Source: Granulosicoccus sp.
GTDB taxonomy: Bacteria > Pseudomonadota > Gammaproteobacteria > Granulosicoccales > Granulosicoccaceae
DNA: 44,282 nucleotides
Direction of reading: 5' to 3'
NCBI GenBank assembly: GCA_023301725.1
Contig: JALZUD010000083.1
Span: forward strand, 1-44,282
Position numbers and translations under genes: made by a program. Under the pieces are notes generated by a model. The model made no database searches and was not told where the DNA came from. It saw only the letters and a list, made by a program, of their open reading frames with translations. Below are positions 42,501-44,282 of the stretch, piece by piece (within the stretch, counting starts at the first letter, position 1; every line of letters starts with the position of its first letter).

Positions 42501-43472
42501 ATGAAAACTAAACACTTTTTCCTTCCAACGCTCACCGCACTGCTATTATCTGCCTGTGGTGGTGGCTCTTCGGGGGTATCAACCGGTTCAGCCGAAGGTA
42601 CAGAGTCCTCGAACGAACCGCAAACAGGACGATTCGTCGATTCTGCGGTTGAGGGCCTTCAGTACACCACCGGCACAGAATCTGGATTCACTGGGGCCGA
42701 CGGATCATATTCTTTTCTAGCGGGCCAAAGCGTCACATTTTCAATAGGTGACATCGTCCTGCCAACCGTGCCCGCTACAGAACTCATCACCCCTTTGTCC
42801 GTTTTTTCAACTGACGAGATCACTGACACGCGTGTCATGAATTTAGCAGTTCTTCTGCAAACCCTAGATACGGATGGCGATCCAGTCGGTGGAATAACGA
42901 TATCTGCAGATGCAATAGCCAGTGCTACTGGACTCGAAGTTGACTTCGCATCATCTGAATTTGCAGATCAAGTCGGTAACCTTGTGGCCAATAGTGGCTC
43001 AATTCATACAGAATTAGTGGACATGATGGAAGCTGTTGAACATTTGCAAGAAACGCTGTTCATAGAGGGTGTCGAAGAGCGAGCCGAAGCGCCACCGGCT
43101 GTGGAAGAACTACCACCACTTTCAACAGAAAATACGTCTCTCCACCCATCAGTGGGCACAAGCGCGGAGTTCAGTGATCTGGCACACGATATTAGCGGTA
43201 CCTTGACTGTTATTGATGATCGCACTTTGGAAGTTAGCAATTTTTTCTATGATGGCGGTGGCGTTACGGTCTTTTTCTATACCGGAACCGATGGCAATTA
43301 CGTAGATGCTGCGGCTGGAGCTGGGCCCATAGGTTCGGAACTAACTGGAAGGGCTTTCAGTGGAGAGACCATCAGACTCACTATCCCTGACAACTTAACA
43401 CTCGACGACTTCAATGGCATCAGCGTTTGGTGTATCCCCTTCCGCGCTAGCTTCGGCGACGCAGTTCTTTAA
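42501..43472 (+). CDS. Lipoprotein with DM13 domain
   Basis: A 323-residue lipoprotein. The signal ends in ALLLSAC followed by GGGSS and a Ser/Glu/Thr linker. The middle (GRFVDSAVEGLQYTTGTESG, TGADGSYSFLAGQSVTFSIG) is a beta domain common in marine lipoproteins. The C-terminal ~110 residues match the DM13 domain: SAEFSDLAHDISGTLTVIDD, TLEVSNFFYDGGGVTVFFYT, LTLDDFNGISVWCIPF. The conserved Cys in SVWC is thought to take part in redox or metal binding. ATG 42501 has AGGA 7 bases upstream; an earlier in-frame ATG has none. The strong terminator at 43490 ends the transcript. Confidence 0.8.
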   Translation: MKTKHFFLPTLTALLLSACGGGSSGVSTGSAEGTESSNEPQTGRFVDSAVEGLQYTTGTESGFTGADGSYSFLAGQSVTFSIGDIVLPTVPATELITPLSVFSTDEITDTRVMNLAVLLQTLDTDGDPVGGITISADAIASATGLEVDFASSEFADQVGNLVANSGSIHTELVDMMEAVEHLQETLFIEGVEERAEAPPAVEELPPLSTENTSLHPSVGTSAEFSDLAHDISGTLTVIDDRTLEVSNFFYDGGGVTVFFYTGTDGNYVDAAAGAGPIGSELTGRAFSGETIRLTIPDNLTLDDFNGISVWCIPFRASFGDAVL

Positions 43473-43489
43473 TATTTGATTGCCATCTG

Positions 43490-43527
43490 AGCCTGCCACG
43501 GATCGTTATTCCCGCGGCAGGCTTTTT
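43490..43527 (+). terminator. Intrinsic terminator after the DM13 gene
   Basis: AGCCTGCC (43490-43497) pairs with GGCAGGCT (43516-43523). CGG/CCG extends the stem inside past one mismatch, and TTTTT (43523-43527) follows directly. It lies 18 bases after the DM13 stop and is the best intrinsic terminator in the window. Confidence 0.85.
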
Positions 43528-43552
43528 GATAAACAACAAGCAAAGGAACACG

Positions 43553-44272
43553 TTGAATAAAATATCTGTCGTTATTCCAGTTAAGGAAGAGATGAAGTTA
43601 CAGTTTCATCACAAAATAATCGATAGTTATCAAGCCTTCCCGAATTGCGAACTGCTGTGGGTCCTTGGACCGAATGATGATGGCACCTATGAAGATCTCC
43701 TAAACAGCAACCAACGCGTAGTACTAACCAACTCTAACTCTCGTGCCGAAAGAATCAATACTGGCATCAAAGAGAGTCATAACAATCTTGTCCTTTTAAA
43801 TCACCCACGATCTTTTCTATCCCATGAGGCGATTTTTGCCCTCTCTGAAGTCGATTGTAGTGGCGGAAATACTTGGGGCGGTTTCACCCACGAGTTCTAT
43901 CAATCAAACCACTTTGCTCTAAAATTCACGTCATTCTATTCAAATAGAATACGCTTTGACCAGACAGGCATTGTCTACTTGGATCACTGTATTTTTTTTA
44001 CACGAGATATCATCAGTGAACAAGACTCAGAGCCTGTTCCCATGGTTGATATATTTGAGGATACGTTGTTCAGCAAAAAGCTGCGCAAAAAGGCAGCTCC
44101 TCTTCGAATAAGAGAAACGTCTTTTACGTCTCCGGTCAGATTCACCAGCAATGGAATATTCAAACAATCGTTGATGAATCAAAGATTGAAGCTAAAATAC
44201 AAGCTAGGTTTTTCTGCAAAACAAATGAATCAGGATTACGAGAAAGACTTGAACCTGAATTCAAAATATTAG
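43553..44272 (+). CDS. GT2/TIGR04283-like glycosyltransferase
   Basis: A 239-residue GT-A-like protein. It starts KISVVIPVKEEM, then CELLWVLGPNDDGTYEDLL (in place of the usual VDGGSTDGT), RVVLTNSNSRAERINTGIKE (GRAxQMNxG-like) and NNLVLLNHPRSFLSHEAI. The place where an HADT or DxD metal motif is expected reads NHPRS, so metal binding may be lost or altered. The C-terminal part (VPMVDIFEDTLFSKKLRKKA) keeps the acidic base region. TTG 43553 was chosen because AAAGGA lies 5 bases upstream; the earlier frame start falls in the terminator. It is complete and ends 10 bases from the window edge. Confidence 0.7.
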   Translation: MNKISVVIPVKEEMKLQFHHKIIDSYQAFPNCELLWVLGPNDDGTYEDLLNSNQRVVLTNSNSRAERINTGIKESHNNLVLLNHPRSFLSHEAIFALSEVDCSGGNTWGGFTHEFYQSNHFALKFTSFYSNRIRFDQTGIVYLDHCIFFTRDIISEQDSEPVPMVDIFEDTLFSKKLRKKAAPLRIRETSFTSPVRFTSNGIFKQSLMNQRLKLKYKLGFSAKQMNQDYEKDLNLNSKY

Positions 44273-44282
44273 ACACCAACAA

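Overview
The window looks like chromosomal DNA of a free-living, probably marine, Gram-negative gammaproteobacterium. Supporting signs are several Sec and lipoprotein signal peptides with A/S-C-G-G-G lipoboxes, an outer-membrane beta-barrel, two c-type cytochromes, CheV, RhlE, PhhB, an SspB-like protein and an ectoine synthase. The species cannot be named from sequence alone. No rRNA, tRNA, CRISPR array, prophage or insertion sequence was recognised. Base composition was not computed but looks moderate and even.

Layout. Positions 1-3.2 kb hold the 3' part of a GMC oxidoreductase, a decayed sensor histidine kinase that has lost its phosphoacceptor region, and a secreted ankyrin protein. Positions 3.9-9.3 kb (minus strand) hold a DUF2330 envelope protein, a PhhB/SspB-like pair, a parallel beta-helix lipoprotein and a single-pass membrane protein. 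Positions 9.8-15.3 kb are the most distinctive part. A five-gene minus-strand operon encodes a coiled-coil protein, a membrane protein with a predicted Roadblock/longin-like domain, a Ras/Rab-like small GTPase, a PAS-like protein and a GAF-PAS histidine kinase. A stand-alone receiver protein faces it tail to tail. Together they suggest a GTPase switch wired to a two-component pathway.

Positions 15.8-20.4 kb carry a DUF1348 protein, a secreted metallo-beta-lactamase-fold hydrolase, a secreted metallophosphoesterase and a DAO-family amine oxidase. Positions 20.5-24.1 kb hold a truncated VOC gene overlapping a solitary ectC, then a cobalt-type nitrile hydratase operon (alpha, beta, activator) and an EamA exporter. 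Positions 24.1-35.3 kb are mixed: an RluA-type pseudouridine synthase, a HEAT-repeat protein, a calcium-repeat/peptidoglycan-binding lipoprotein, a membrane-anchored pentapeptide-repeat protein, a CheV, a two-gene cytochrome c operon, a GNAT enzyme and RhlE.

Positions 35.5-44.3 kb form an envelope and glycosyltransfer neighbourhood: a lectin-like lipoprotein, a DUF938 methyltransferase, a DUF2064 transferase, a GT-C membrane transferase, a GT2 enzyme with a cysteine-rich insertion, DUF547, an outer-membrane barrel, a DM13 lipoprotein and a second GT2-like protein.

Strong palindromes occur at several gene boundaries. The clearest are a perfect 34-bp palindrome at 26060-26093, a 19-bp one before cheV, and an 8-3-8 one before the nitrile hydratase genes. 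The start codons chosen here often differ from the longest open frame because a Shine-Dalgarno sequence and signal peptide point to an internal start.
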